Assembly (NCBI GenBank): GCA_003762715.1
Contig: RIBJ01000030.1
Location: forward strand, 1-64,000
Origin: Muribaculaceae bacterium Isolate-104 (HZI)
Lineage (GTDB): Bacteria; Bacteroidota; Bacteroidia; Bacteroidales; Muribaculaceae
Reading direction: 5' to 3'
Length of the DNA: 64,000 bases
Shown: piece by piece, positions 51,125 through 59,407 of the stretch
Numbering within the stretch: the first letter of the stretch is position 1
Layout of the letters: the number at the start of each line of letters is the position of its first letter
Notes under the pieces: model-generated
Told to the model about the DNA's origin: nothing
The model's input: the letters and a program-made list of their open reading frames with translations, nothing else
Database searches by the model: none
Made by a program: the position numbers and the translations under genes

Positions 51125-52417
51125 CATGTGGAAGCTCTTGCCGCTGCCACTTGGCCCGATGCAGAAGAAGTTGGCGTTGTCGGTCATCTTGACCTTGCCC
51201 TCCTTGCCGGTGATGTCGATACATACCGGAAGCCCCTGACGGTCGGTATAGTAAGTTGTCAGCGGCGTATTTTCAGAACCTTTGAGATGTTCCTTGAAAA
51301 AGAAGCATAGGGCGGCGTCAGAGAGAGTGAGGAACAGGTCATAGTCCGGATTGAACGAATAGGCGTTGCCGGGGAACGAGTCGATGAAGAGTTCAAGCTG
51401 ATTGTAGGCTGTTCTTGACGGCATGATGCCGCACTCGTAGAGCTTGGTCTCCAGATATGATGTAACGGGAGTGACTTTGTCGGCAGGACAGCTCACAAGG
51501 ATACTGAAGTTGGTGTTGACCAACAGAGAGGTATCGACGGCGAGGCGGTTTAGCACTTCCTCGATGTCTGCCTTTGCAATCTTATTGCTCGGGTCAGGCA
51601 TGGAGCCGTGACGCTTCGCCTTGGCTTGAAGCTTTCTCAACAGCTTACGCTGGTTCGGTATCTGCACCACCTGATTGAATACCACACAGTCCGAGAATGG
51701 AACGGATGTGAGGAACGAGAGCAGATCGGTGGCTATACCGTAGCCGTTGACACTCATCTGGGTGTATGGCTTGATTACCGAAGGAAGATTGATTTCGTCG
51801 ATGTCGACAAGCGGATAAGAACGGATTACGCGGTCACCGATTTTCAGATACTCGTCCGATGCCTTGAAATTGGTCATCGAGAAGGGGCCGTGTCTGAACT
51901 GAAACGCCATGAACCGGTGACAGTATTCGTTGACCTCCGGTTTTGAAAGCTTGCGGTGGCGGATTCCTTTCTCTGTAAGGATGTCGTTTACCTTGGATAC
52001 CTTTGAATGGAAGTCGAGCCATTTCTTAGGGTCGTACTGCACGAACTGGCTTTTCTGTGCCTCCTGTGTGATAATCAGGTAGGTGCGAATCTCGGTAAAT
52101 TCTCTTCCCTCGAAGTATTTGAAGTAGCTTCGGATAAGAAACTCGGCATCCTCCGGCACATCGTGGCGGTAAGATTGCTTGCACAGGACATCCTGCTTCT
52201 GGAGGGCATAGCCCTCGCCGAGAGTCTGCACTATATTTGAAAGCACATCCTGAAACAGCATGTACTGCTCGGCATCGGTGCATAGCTGCTGCACCGGGTT
52301 GGTCATCTCGAAGATGACAGACGGCTCACCCTTGGCTGAGAAAAGGACAACATTGCCGTCCGTTTCCTCCAGCTGTGCGTAAAGCCCGTCGAATATTCGT
52401 TTTTTGGATTGTGCCAT
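51053..52417 (-). pseudogene. traG: traG (VirB4 ATPase), 5' part truncated by the inserted element
   Basis: The frame of 454 codons holds the N-terminal half of a TraG/VirB4-type ATPase: FDGLYAQLEETDGNVVLFSAKGEPSVIFEMTNP, then ANFFCIGPSGSGKSFHM with the Walker A motif. TraG-derived sequence ends at 51125; the last 23 codons (EKKCPKRRHKRL...) come from the inserted element. The protein would have Walker A but not Walker B. VirB4 ATPases power channel assembly. Confidence 0.9.
51125..51135. other. Right 11-bp target repeat of the inserted element
   Basis: CATGTGGAAGC, identical to 41035-41045. The distance between copies is 10090 bases. Confidence 0.85.
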
Positions 52418-52419
52418 TG

Positions 52420-52707
52420 TTATCGTTTAAGAATGTTACAGTAGATGAATACCCCTTTGTCGCGGCGCTTGTTGTGAAGCCCGCCACGCTGCTTGACGTA
52501 TATTGTCACAAGTCCTATCACCGCCATGACGAGCATGGCGATGAATCCGGAGAGCTTCCCGAGTACGATCGAGAACACGATGAATCCCACGAACGAGACT
52601 CCGATGGCGGCAGCCGCCAGAGTTAGAAAGCGTCCACGGATTCCCATGAACTCCAGAGGTTTCTGTAACCCTTTGAAAACAGGATAGCCATTTTGATTCA
52701 TTGCCAT
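52420..52707 (-). CDS. traF: TraF (DUF4133), VirB3-like
   Basis: A 95-residue protein beginning NGYPVFKGLQKPLEFMGIRGRFLTLAAAAIGVSFVGFIVFSIVLG, with two membrane helices, as in TraF/DUF4133. It corresponds to VirB3. It lies two bases before traG. Confidence 0.88.
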   Translation of the reverse strand: MAMNQNGYPVFKGLQKPLEFMGIRGRFLTLAAAAIGVSFVGFIVFSIVLGKLSGFIAMLVMAVIGLVTIYVKQRGGLHNKRRDKGVFIYCNILKR

Positions 52708-52731
52708 GTCAGTCTTGGTTTCAGCGGTTTC

Positions 52732-53088
52732 TTACTTGAAGAAAAGGGGCAGAGCCTCGCTCAGCGCGATGAAAGCGATACAGCCGCCGATGGTGAGCAT
52801 GATGGTCTTCTTCACGTCCTGGTCGCCGTTGCTCATTTTGAAATAAACATTAAAAGCGCCGACGAGCGCGATGACGGCTGCTATTGCCTTCATCAGATTG
52901 GAGACCGGTGTCTGGTAGGACGATATTTCGGTGGTGGCCTTGGTGAAACCTGCGGCACCCTTGCTTGATGCCATCATGTCGCCTACCGTGAGGGTGAGGG
53001 CGCCGAGCGCGAGCACACCCTTGCGGGCGAAGCCTGAGTTCTTGAAACGGGCTGCTGCACGGAGGCAGCGTTTTTTGATTTTCTGCAT
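52732..53088 (-). CDS. traE: TraE (DUF4134), VirB2-like
   Basis: A 118-residue protein with a basic N-terminal leader, then GAAGFTKATTEISSYQTPVSNLMKAIAAVIALVGAFNVYFKMSNGDQDVKKTIMLTIGGCIAFIALSEALPLFF, a DUF4134 signature with two membrane helices like pilin VirB2. The start MQKIKKR at 53088 is chosen, since the 11 extra residues upstream are not conserved in type. Confidence 0.88.
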   Translation of the reverse strand: MQKIKKRCLRAAARFKNSGFARKGVLALGALTLTVGDMMASSKGAAGFTKATTEISSYQTPVSNLMKAIAAVIALVGAFNVYFKMSNGDQDVKKTIMLTIGGCIAFIALSEALPLFFK

Positions 53089-53122
53089 ATTGAAGTTTGT
53101 TGGATGTTCATAAATGGGCATT

Positions 53123-53170
53123 CAAGGCAACGTCGTTCAATAAAGGCAGCGGTGTTCGATAAAGGCAACG
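53123..53170. repeat. Short tandem repeats upstream of traE
   Basis: Two full units and one partial unit of about 19 bases (GTTCAATAAAGGCAGCG, GTTCGATAAAGGCAACG, and CAAGGCAACG), 35-82 bases upstream of the traE start. They may affect traE translation or be slippage products. Confidence 0.5.
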
Positions 53171-53195
53171 GGAGGAGAGGGGGTAGAGTCGGTGT

Positions 53196-53840
53196 TCAAG
53201 CGGACTCACATTTGTATGCGAAATTCTGCAAGTCGGAAGGGATTCCATTGGATTGGGCCTCAATCAAGGAAACAAGGTCATCCGCAGGAATACCATTGGT
53301 CATTACCGGCCCACGAAGAGGCTTTTTCCTTTGATTCGATGGCTGTGGACCGGATGATGGAGAAGGCTCGGAATGCGGTACCTGTTCGTCCGCGGTTTCT
53401 GTATGTTCCTTGCGATGCTCGGCAATAACTTCATCGGGGATTTTGTATGATTCAGGGTCGAATGGGTCTGTCTTCGTCTCCGGCGTTTCATCTGCTTTAT
53501 CTTTTTCTTGCACAGGCTCATTGTCCTTAGGAGCTTCCGGTCTCTTTTCCTCATTCTTCGAGGGTGCATCGGTATTGGCTTTATCCTTATTCTTGTCTTC
53601 TGTCTCGTTCCTTGGGGATTCGGCCGATGCAGGTACGATAGGCTTCTTTGGATCGTCGCGCCTTATGCGGATAGGCTGGAAAGTGGCGGCTTCGTCAGAA
53701 ATGTCGATTTCCTCCTCGGTGTTTTTTTCCTTCTCGGCCTCTTTTTCGAGTCTGGCTTTGTATAAGTCCATCGCTATCATTGCCGCGTAGTACAGAATCA
53801 GCAGTACGAGCAGCAGGGGGAATATGTCTCCGAATTTCAT
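53196..53840 (-). CDS. Membrane-anchored acidic tra-region protein
   Basis: A 214-residue protein with one N-terminal membrane helix (IFPLLLVLLILYYAAMIAMDLY), followed by a long charged, low-complexity region rich in Glu, Lys, Pro, and a short conserved-looking end (RGPVMTNGIPADDLVSLIEAQSNGIPSDLQNF). By position it matches TraD or TraC-type genes of Bacteroidetes ICEs. I cannot name it from sequence. Confidence 0.65.
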   Translation of the reverse strand: MKFGDIFPLLLVLLILYYAAMIAMDLYKARLEKEAEKEKNTEEEIDISDEAATFQPIRIRRDDPKKPIVPASAESPRNETEDKNKDKANTDAPSKNEEKRPEAPKDNEPVQEKDKADETPETKTDPFDPESYKIPDEVIAEHRKEHTETADEQVPHSEPSPSSGPQPSNQRKKPLRGPVMTNGIPADDLVSLIEAQSNGIPSDLQNFAYKCESA

Positions 53841-53851
53841 GTTGTGTGGTG

Positions 53852-54436
53852 TTATATTGCGTTGACTAATGGTTCTTCCTCATACGGCCACGGGGCGAAA
53901 CGCAGACCGTGACGTGAGGCTATGTTCTCCTTGTTCAGATTGCGGCAGTCCTCGGATTTGAAATACAGGATGTTTGCCATCCTCTCCACGATATATCCCG
54001 CCGCTTTAAGCTCGGCACGAAGCCTGATTCTCCTGCGGTTGGTCACGACCTTTATGCGTGTAACCGGGTCAAAGCCGAATATGACACGCCGTTTCTCGCG
54101 CTTGACCATATCCTTGCGGACACGCGAACGGATGTGCCTGTTTTCCTTCCGGGTACGTCTAAGCCCCAGCTTCCCGGCAATTCTTGCCACTGTAGTTTTG
54201 GTAGCCCCGATCATGTCAGCGATTTCTGCGAATGAATGGCTGTCGAAGTTGTTACGTACTACCGTGGCCTTGTCGAGCCATTCCACGTTCATTCCCTTGA
54301 CAATACCGAATTTGCGGGCCTTGACCTTTATGGTTGTCCGGCTGAAACCGATAATCTCGGCTGTCCGCTCGATTGTCTCGACCGGATAAAGCTCAAGGAG
54401 CATTTCAGTATGGGCATATGTCCATTGTCTTTTCAT
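53852..54436 (-). CDS. HTH-rich DNA-binding protein of the tra region
   Basis: A 194-residue basic protein. Two tandem HTH-like segments, RQWTYAHTEMLLELYPVETIERTAEIIGFSRTTIKVKARKFGI and DSHSFAEIADMIGATKTTVARIAGKLGLRRTRK, are followed by a basic region. It resembles small regulatory HTH proteins encoded between TraB and TraE. It may act on tra expression. The start MKRQW at 54436 is selected; 14 upstream codons overlap the DUF3408 gene. Confidence 0.68.
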   Translation of the reverse strand: MKRQWTYAHTEMLLELYPVETIERTAEIIGFSRTTIKVKARKFGIVKGMNVEWLDKATVVRNNFDSHSFAEIADMIGATKTTVARIAGKLGLRRTRKENRHIRSRVRKDMVKREKRRVIFGFDPVTRIKVVTNRRRIRLRAELKAAGYIVERMANILYFKSEDCRNLNKENIASRHGLRFAPWPYEEEPLVNAI

Positions 54437-54446
54437 ATCACAGGTC

Positions 54447-54920
54447 TTATATAGTTTCAAAAAAGCTTTTCCTCGCACGGCGCAGTTGGAGCAGACGCTC
54501 CTTGTTGCGAAGAAGGAATCCGCGCATTACGGCGCTTACGATGTCGGGACGGCTCGAACCGTTGATGTCGAGTTCGTAAAGAGCGTCGGCTATATCGTTG
54601 TCGAGGCGGCAGTAAGTGCGGTTCTCACGACAGCCCCGTGATTCATAGTTACGGAGATTCTTCATGAAGGATTCCCATTCGTCTGTTTCCTCCATGTCTG
54701 GGCCGTGGGAGCTTTCTGCTGTCTCTGCTTCAGAGGCTGTCGGCTCCTCCCCGTTATTTGCGATTATATTACCGGCTTCCGTAAAATCACTGTCAGCCTC
54801 CTGTATCGGTTCCTTCTTTGTCTCGGGAACCGAGGATTCTGTCTTTGGTCTCAACACGGTCTTGCGTGTGAAGCCGGGAACGGGTGTCGTGGCCTGGGTA
54901 GTATTATTCTGGTTTTCCAT
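54447..54920 (-). CDS. traB: TraB-like DUF3408 protein
   Basis: A 157-residue protein with a disordered N-terminal half and a conserved C-terminal part WESFMKNLRNYESRGCRENRTYCRLDNDIADALYELDINGSSRPDIVSAVMRGFLLRNKERLLQLRR, a DUF3408 domain. It resembles ribbon-helix-helix proteins and is found next to TraA ParA-like proteins. Start at 54920 (MENQNN) overlaps the end of traA by 17 bases. Confidence 0.82.
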   Translation of the reverse strand: MENQNNTTQATTPVPGFTRKTVLRPKTESSVPETKKEPIQEADSDFTEAGNIIANNGEEPTASEAETAESSHGPDMEETDEWESFMKNLRNYESRGCRENRTYCRLDNDIADALYELDINGSSRPDIVSAVMRGFLLRNKERLLQLRRARKSFFETI

Positions 54921-55746
54921 CTGTGGTTGTATTATTGTCGGTTTCAAAATTCAGGTCGGAAGGTGCGTCCGTATCCGTAAGTTCGGGTATCATCTCTGTG
55001 ATGACCGGTTTCTCAGTGGTCTTCTGTTCTATGGTGGACTTCGGAGACATGCGGAATTGTTCGAGACTGCCGAAGATGTCAAGATACAGTTTGTCGAAGG
55101 CCGGAGTGACGAGTTTCAACTGCTGGTCGAGCGGCATCACGGTGCTTATTCTTTCCATCGAGGACACCCTTGAAATTTTTGGAGTGACGACACCGTATCT
55201 GCTGAAAATATCACGGGCTTCCTCCCACAGCATCAGCTCGCTTCTTGTCCCGATTCTTCCGTCATGGAGATTGGGTATGAGGTAGAGCCTCGCTCTCATT
55301 TCCTGACCAAGAGTGCGCTTCATCATGTCAAGGCACATGATGAATGTAGATGTGGAGGAGAGCGTCATCTTGTCATAGTGGAAAGGAGTTACAATCAGGT
55401 CGGAGTTTTGAAGAATAAGCTTGTTCGGTTCGTTCAGTACAAGACCAGGGGTATCAATGAGCGTGACTTCATAATCCTGATTCCCGAAAATTTTCTCCAC
55501 CATGTCATAGACTTCTTCGGCGTTGCTGACTCTTTCCGGATCAGCCGGGAACGGTACCGCTTCCTCTCCATAGCGGTCTATGTCGGCCTTGCGCCGTCTG
55601 ACAACCGACATCTGACGGTCACAGTCGAGTATACGGACCTTTACGCCCTTTGCCACAAGGTAATGGGCAAAGAGCACGCACAGGGTTGTCTTCCCGACGC
55701 CTCCTTTTTGGTTGGCGAATGTGACTATGACTGGAAACTGTATCAT
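54904..55746 (-). CDS. traA: TraA, ParA-family ATPase
   Basis: A 280-residue ParA-like ATPase: FANQKGGVGKTTLCVLFAHYLVAKGVKVRILDCDRQMSVVRRRKADIDRYGE, VTLIDTPGLVLNEPNKLILQNSDLIVTPFHYD and a Ser/Pro-rich tail. TraA of Bacteroidetes ICEs belongs to this family. The ATG at 55746 is chosen over a GTG at 55773, because a TAATTTTG -7 box begins at 55780 and would place the transcription start downstream of the GTG. Confidence 0.87.
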   Translation of the reverse strand: MIQFPVIVTFANQKGGVGKTTLCVLFAHYLVAKGVKVRILDCDRQMSVVRRRKADIDRYGEEAVPFPADPERVSNAEEVYDMVEKIFGNQDYEVTLIDTPGLVLNEPNKLILQNSDLIVTPFHYDKMTLSSTSTFIMCLDMMKRTLGQEMRARLYLIPNLHDGRIGTRSELMLWEEARDIFSRYGVVTPKISRVSSMERISTVMPLDQQLKLVTPAFDKLYLDIFGSLEQFRMSPKSTIEQKTTEKPVITEMIPELTDTDAPSDLNFETDNNTTTDGKPE

Positions 55747-55772
55747 ACAGGCGTGTTTATTTTTATTTTTCA

Positions 55773-55780
55773 CAAAATTA
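55773..55780 (-). promoter_or_regulatory. -7 box of the tra operon
   Basis: TAATTTTG on the minus strand matches TAnnTTTG and lies 27 bases upstream of the traA start. The -33 region is weak. It may start the whole leftward tra operon. Confidence 0.55.
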
Positions 55781-55927
55781 CCAAGGGCGGAAGGCGGGAA
55801 ACGAAATGCACAACATTAATCATGTATTTTAGAGACATCATTCATGAACTTAAGAGGCATAATTCTTAGAAACATATTACAACTGTCCGGAAATGTTACG
55901 TGAGAAAGTCCGCGACCTCCATAATCG

Positions 55928-57514
55928 CTACATCTTCAATGTGCGGCCATCGTCAATATCATCGTAGTCGGGCTTCTTGCCGACCTCCCATTCGCGGTTG
56001 GAATCCGAGGCACCGCCTCCGGCATCTTGCAAAGGACGGATGCCGGACTTCTTGGGCTGAGACTGATGTTCCTTTGGTTTCTGAACAGTTGGCTGCTCTT
56101 TCTTTTGAGGTTTGTAGTCGAGTCTTGTCAGGTCGAAGCCCTCGGCCCTGAGGTCAATGATGATATATTCGTTGAAGTTTACAGCAAGAATATCTCCGGA
56201 TTCAGTGCGATGGATCTGAAAATCGGATTCCCTGATTGCACTTTTCAAATCCTTGTAATCAAGTGTAGTATTATCGAAGATACCGCGAAGCTGATTCACA
56301 GCCCGGGCTGCACTCGGTTTTCTCTCGGACATGAGGGAAATGAGGTCTCTGCGCTCCACCTTATATATTTGGCATAGGCGGTTAAGTTCAGCTTCGATGA
56401 CCGCCCCGAAACTCTCGATTCTGCCGATTCTGTCATTCCGGAGAATTGTCTCAGCCAACAGTGGATTGAGATTCCGGCTCTCATCCCCATAATAGAGAAC
56501 ACCTCTTTTTATATAGGCGTGTGAGCGACGCAGCTTTTCGTTGATGTCGAAGGTCGTTGCCTTCGGATTAGCAGCAAGAACGCTGTCGATGAAAGCATCT
56601 ATGCGATCCAAACGTTCCTCCGCGGTGGCGAAGTCGAGCAACAGCTCCATTTTGAGAACATGCCCTCCATGTAGCACCTCCTTTCTATTATGGTCGATAA
56701 TGATATATCCATAAGGCTTGTCCTTTCGCCCGAAGAAAACAAGGTCGATGCCAAAGTTCTTCTTCAAGTCTGCCTGTAGTCCCTTTACATCGGTATTGAC
56801 GTTACGATACTTCAACAGCAGAGCCTTTATCTCTCGCTGTCGCTGACGGTTTCGTCTGCGCTCCGGGAAGGAATCTTCAATCTCAGAGACAGCAACCTTC
56901 ATCTGGACGGTTCCCTGCCTCTTTATATATAATGTGTCGTCCTTGACATAGCTCTCATACCCGAGGGAGGAAAGGAGAGCCTTGAACTGTGCCATCGAGG
57001 TGTAGCAGTAACCCTTGGCTTTTTCCAAATCCTTCTCTGTTTTCTTCCGTGCGTCCTGGCCGAGAATCCTGTCGATTGCCCTTTGAGAGCGTATCCGCTC
57101 CTGACTGTCGTTAATCTTGGTTCCGTCAGGTGCGACTCTTGATGTGACGATGTGAATGTGATTGTTTTCCGTATCGCGGTGGGCATATACGAGCAACGGC
57201 TGACCCTCCTGACCATACCCCATCTCTTTGAGATAGGCGTGGGCGAAGTCGAGCAACTCGTCTTCTGTCATTTCCTTCCCTTTGCAGGATATTGCAAGAT
57301 GAAATTGGGTCTGATGGATCCGCCCGTTCCGTTCTGAATAGGTCTGGAGATAAGAGCGCAGCTCTTCAGGAGCAGGCTTACCGAAGCTGTCTATGTCTTC
57401 GAGAATCCCGAAGTTCTTTATCTCGATAAGACGAGCCGTGCCTTTGGCTACCTTGCGCTCGTTGTAAAGAACGGCATGGAAGTTGGGACTGCCGGGAAGG
57501 ATTGTTGCAATCAT
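55928..57514 (-). CDS. mobB: MOBP-type relaxase
   Basis: A 528-residue relaxase/mobilization nuclease: MIATILPGSPNFHAVLYNERKVAKGTARLI, RNGRIHQTQFHLAISCKGKEMTEDELLDFAHAYLKEMGYGQEGQPLLVYAHRDTENNHIHIVTSRVAPDG (three-histidine motif HRDTENNHIHI). It nicks the ICE transfer origin and is carried into the recipient. The C-terminal half contains a second unnamed region and a disordered tail ending GRTLKM. With MobA upstream it forms the relaxosome. Confidence 0.9.
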   Translation of the reverse strand: MIATILPGSPNFHAVLYNERKVAKGTARLIEIKNFGILEDIDSFGKPAPEELRSYLQTYSERNGRIHQTQFHLAISCKGKEMTEDELLDFAHAYLKEMGYGQEGQPLLVYAHRDTENNHIHIVTSRVAPDGTKINDSQERIRSQRAIDRILGQDARKKTEKDLEKAKGYCYTSMAQFKALLSSLGYESYVKDDTLYIKRQGTVQMKVAVSEIEDSFPERRRNRQRQREIKALLLKYRNVNTDVKGLQADLKKNFGIDLVFFGRKDKPYGYIIIDHNRKEVLHGGHVLKMELLLDFATAEERLDRIDAFIDSVLAANPKATTFDINEKLRRSHAYIKRGVLYYGDESRNLNPLLAETILRNDRIGRIESFGAVIEAELNRLCQIYKVERRDLISLMSERKPSAARAVNQLRGIFDNTTLDYKDLKSAIRESDFQIHRTESGDILAVNFNEYIIIDLRAEGFDLTRLDYKPQKKEQPTVQKPKEHQSQPKKSGIRPLQDAGGGASDSNREWEVGKKPDYDDIDDGRTLKM

Positions 57515-57823
57515 GGTTCGTGAAATGTTGTACTTTGATTTATTACCCTTTGAATTATGGGGTATGAATCATATATTTCTTCATTACGACTGATGTGTTT
57601 TGGTTCCACGTCTTGTGGCGATATGGCTCTATGGGCTATAACTCATAAAATCATGTTGCACGATTTTTCAAGCATGAAGCCTGAATTTATAAATGAATAT
57701 CTCTTGTGCCATGAAGTTTATACCCTTGAATAATACTTCATGCAATGCAGCGACAAGAATCATATTTCACAAAATTCTACATCACGTCCCGGAACATCAT
57801 AATTTATGGACTATGGTGCGATA
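57515..57823. other. Gene-free spacer between mobA and the relaxase gene
   Basis: AT-rich, with recurring short words such as AATCATAT and CATGAAG. No reading frame of convincing composition and no strong promoter is seen. Confidence 0.5.
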
Positions 57824-58219
57824 TTATTTGCCCCGATGAAGTAATGTGGCTTGTTTCGTTACGTCAAGAAGTGCGCTTCTGATGGCTGAAACCGTGCCCT
57901 CGATACCGCGTACCGCAGGAATGACTGTTTTCTCCAGATACGACTTACTCAGCAGACCTGCAACGGCAAGTTCGTTGGCTCTCTTGACCACCTGATTGAG
58001 ATTGGCGGACAGATGGAACAGCTCGTTGTGATACTCGCGATATAGCTTGCCAAGCTCATTGATCAGCTCCAGCCGTCGTTTGGCATCTGTGTCTGAAAAC
58101 TCTGCTACGGCATCCCGTATATACTGACTGACAGAGCGGTAGCCCTTTGATTTCTCCCTGATAAACTGCGCCTCGGCTTCCGTAAGGCGTAGTTCGATTC
58201 TCTTGATTCTATGGTTCAT
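57824..58219 (-). CDS. mobA: MobA/MobC-type relaxosome accessory protein
   Basis: A 131-residue protein: RIELRLTEAEAQFIREKSKGYRSVSQYIRDAVAEFSD (ribbon-helix-helix), then a helical region NELGKLYREYHNELFHLSANLNQVVKRANELAV, the pattern of MobC-family relaxosome proteins. It binds oriT and aids strand opening. Its upstream region contains the oriT-like hairpins. Confidence 0.85.
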   Translation of the reverse strand: MNHRIKRIELRLTEAEAQFIREKSKGYRSVSQYIRDAVAEFSDTDAKRRLELINELGKLYREYHNELFHLSANLNQVVKRANELAVAGLLSKSYLEKTVIPAVRGIEGTVSAIRSALLDVTKQATLLHRGK

Positions 58220-58263
58220 TTTGACTGTGATTGCTGTTTACAGTGGGCCATATCCATCGGATT

Positions 58264-58376
58264 CTCGCCGGAGGCGAAACAGAGGCGGCAGCCTCCACCG
58301 CCGCGCAGCGGTCGGCAAGTGGCTTTTCAGAGGGCGAAATCCGGCAGGATTTTGTACGGCGAAAAGCACAACTTGC
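58264..58376. promoter_or_regulatory. Candidate oriT of the ICE, a row of hairpins
   Basis: Beside mobA lie TCGCC/GGCGA, GAGGC/GCCTC, ACCGC/GCGGT and a large hairpin (58315-58376), with arms GCAAGT...GCTTTT and AAAAGC...ACTTGC around AGAGGGCGAAATCCGG. The large hairpin shares its plan and central word with 41343-41390. Location next to mobA supports oriT. Confidence 0.6.
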
Positions 58377-58970
58377 TTCCCAAAAACTGTAAAAAACGGC
58401 ATATACCCACAAGGTTCCCAGGAGCAAATCTACCGATTCCGGACTGCTCCCATGGAATTGTACAACACTTTTCTCAAAAGACTGCGAGGCATGATTTATA
58501 CTTCATACATAATGCCTTGTCGCAATTTGAACATTCACATAATGTTTCAAGTGTCACCGGGATATAACCCAATACCACGAAACTTTATGCGATATGATAC
58601 GATGGACTTTGAATCATATCCCATAGGATAATACATCATTTTGCATATATCAAAATCTCACATATTATCGTATGGAATTTAGCGATGCGCAAAATCACGT
58701 TTCATGGAACATGAGTTAATGTGGTAATGTCGCATGAGCCTTGATTCGATGATTTATAACTTAAATGACGGGGATTTGAAAATCATAATCTTTAAAGCAT
58801 GGTGTTTTATGTATCAATTCATGGCATTTGTTTTGACGGTGCATAAGGGAATAAAAGAGCTTTCGTAAGCCTCTAAATTCACTCAATAGGATGCAATATC
58901 ATTGTTGAAACGAGAATGTCAGCGCCAATAAATTAATCACTTGATTTCGTGTGATTTATTGACTTGAAAA
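58377..58970. other. Gene-free AT-rich stretch
   Basis: No convincing gene. Many words such as GATATGAT, AATCATAT and TTATGCGATA recur, as in the spacer at 57515-57823. They may be binding sites or decayed sequence. Confidence 0.4.
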
Positions 58971-59002
58971 TTTGTTCAACTCGCTGATTTTTAGTATATT
59001 TG
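58971..59002 (+). promoter_or_regulatory. Promoter of the small membrane protein gene
   Basis: TTTG at 58971-58974, a 20-base spacer, and TATATTTG at 58995-59002 give a near-perfect Bacteroidetes promoter, 40 bases upstream of the ATG at 59043. Confidence 0.7.
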
Positions 59003-59042
59003 CATGAGGGATACTCCCTCGGAAACCATAAAGAATACGATT

Positions 59043-59279
59043 ATGCCCGAGCTTCTATTAGTCATATATCTCACTCTTTTCAACCTGCTGTTCAAGGGTG
59101 TCTGCTGGATAGTATTGACGCTGTTCCGCATTGCGCTCTTCATATTCCGTTGGACGATAGAAATTATAATCTATGCCATCCGCTTCCTTTATCGTCAGCT
59201 TTCCAAGGTGGCTGCATGGGGATGGAGAAAGGGATTTACGCACTATCGCACCCGGCATTCTCGGCAGTTGACACCGTAA
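59043..59279 (+). CDS. Small integral membrane protein
   Basis: A 78-residue protein starting MPELLLVIYLTLFNLLFKGVCWIVLTLFRIALFIFRWTIEIIIYAIRF, with two or three membrane helices and a basic C-terminus (WRKGFTHYRTRHSRQLTP). I know no family. It has its own strong promoter and is the only plus-strand gene at the right end of the ICE. Possibly an entry-exclusion or maintenance factor, which is speculative. The start at 59043 is placed after the promoter; an earlier start at 59004 would sit at the transcription start. Confidence 0.6.
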   Translation: MPELLLVIYLTLFNLLFKGVCWIVLTLFRIALFIFRWTIEIIIYAIRFLYRQLSKVAAWGWRKGFTHYRTRHSRQLTP

Positions 59280-59298
59280 GACTACGACTTTAGGGAAA

Positions 59299-59330
59299 TA
59301 AAAAAACCATGCCAGTCAATACGACCGGCA
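59299..59330 (-). terminator. Rho-independent terminator of the ICE integrase gene
   Basis: The minus strand reads TGCCGGTC-GTATT-GACTGGCA, an 8-base stem, followed by TGGTTTTTTT. It lies about 75 bases past the integrase stop. Confidence 0.8.
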
Positions 59331-59407
59331 CGGCAGGCAAGGAGATGTTTTGGGTCTGTTCCCTAATGTGGAGTTTTGAAGCTCGCTCTCACTCGGGCTT
59401 GGCAGGT

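Noticed and set aside
58203-58631. 142-codon plus-strand open frame beside mobA
   Set aside because: It crosses the hairpin cluster of the candidate oriT and has no conserved pattern.
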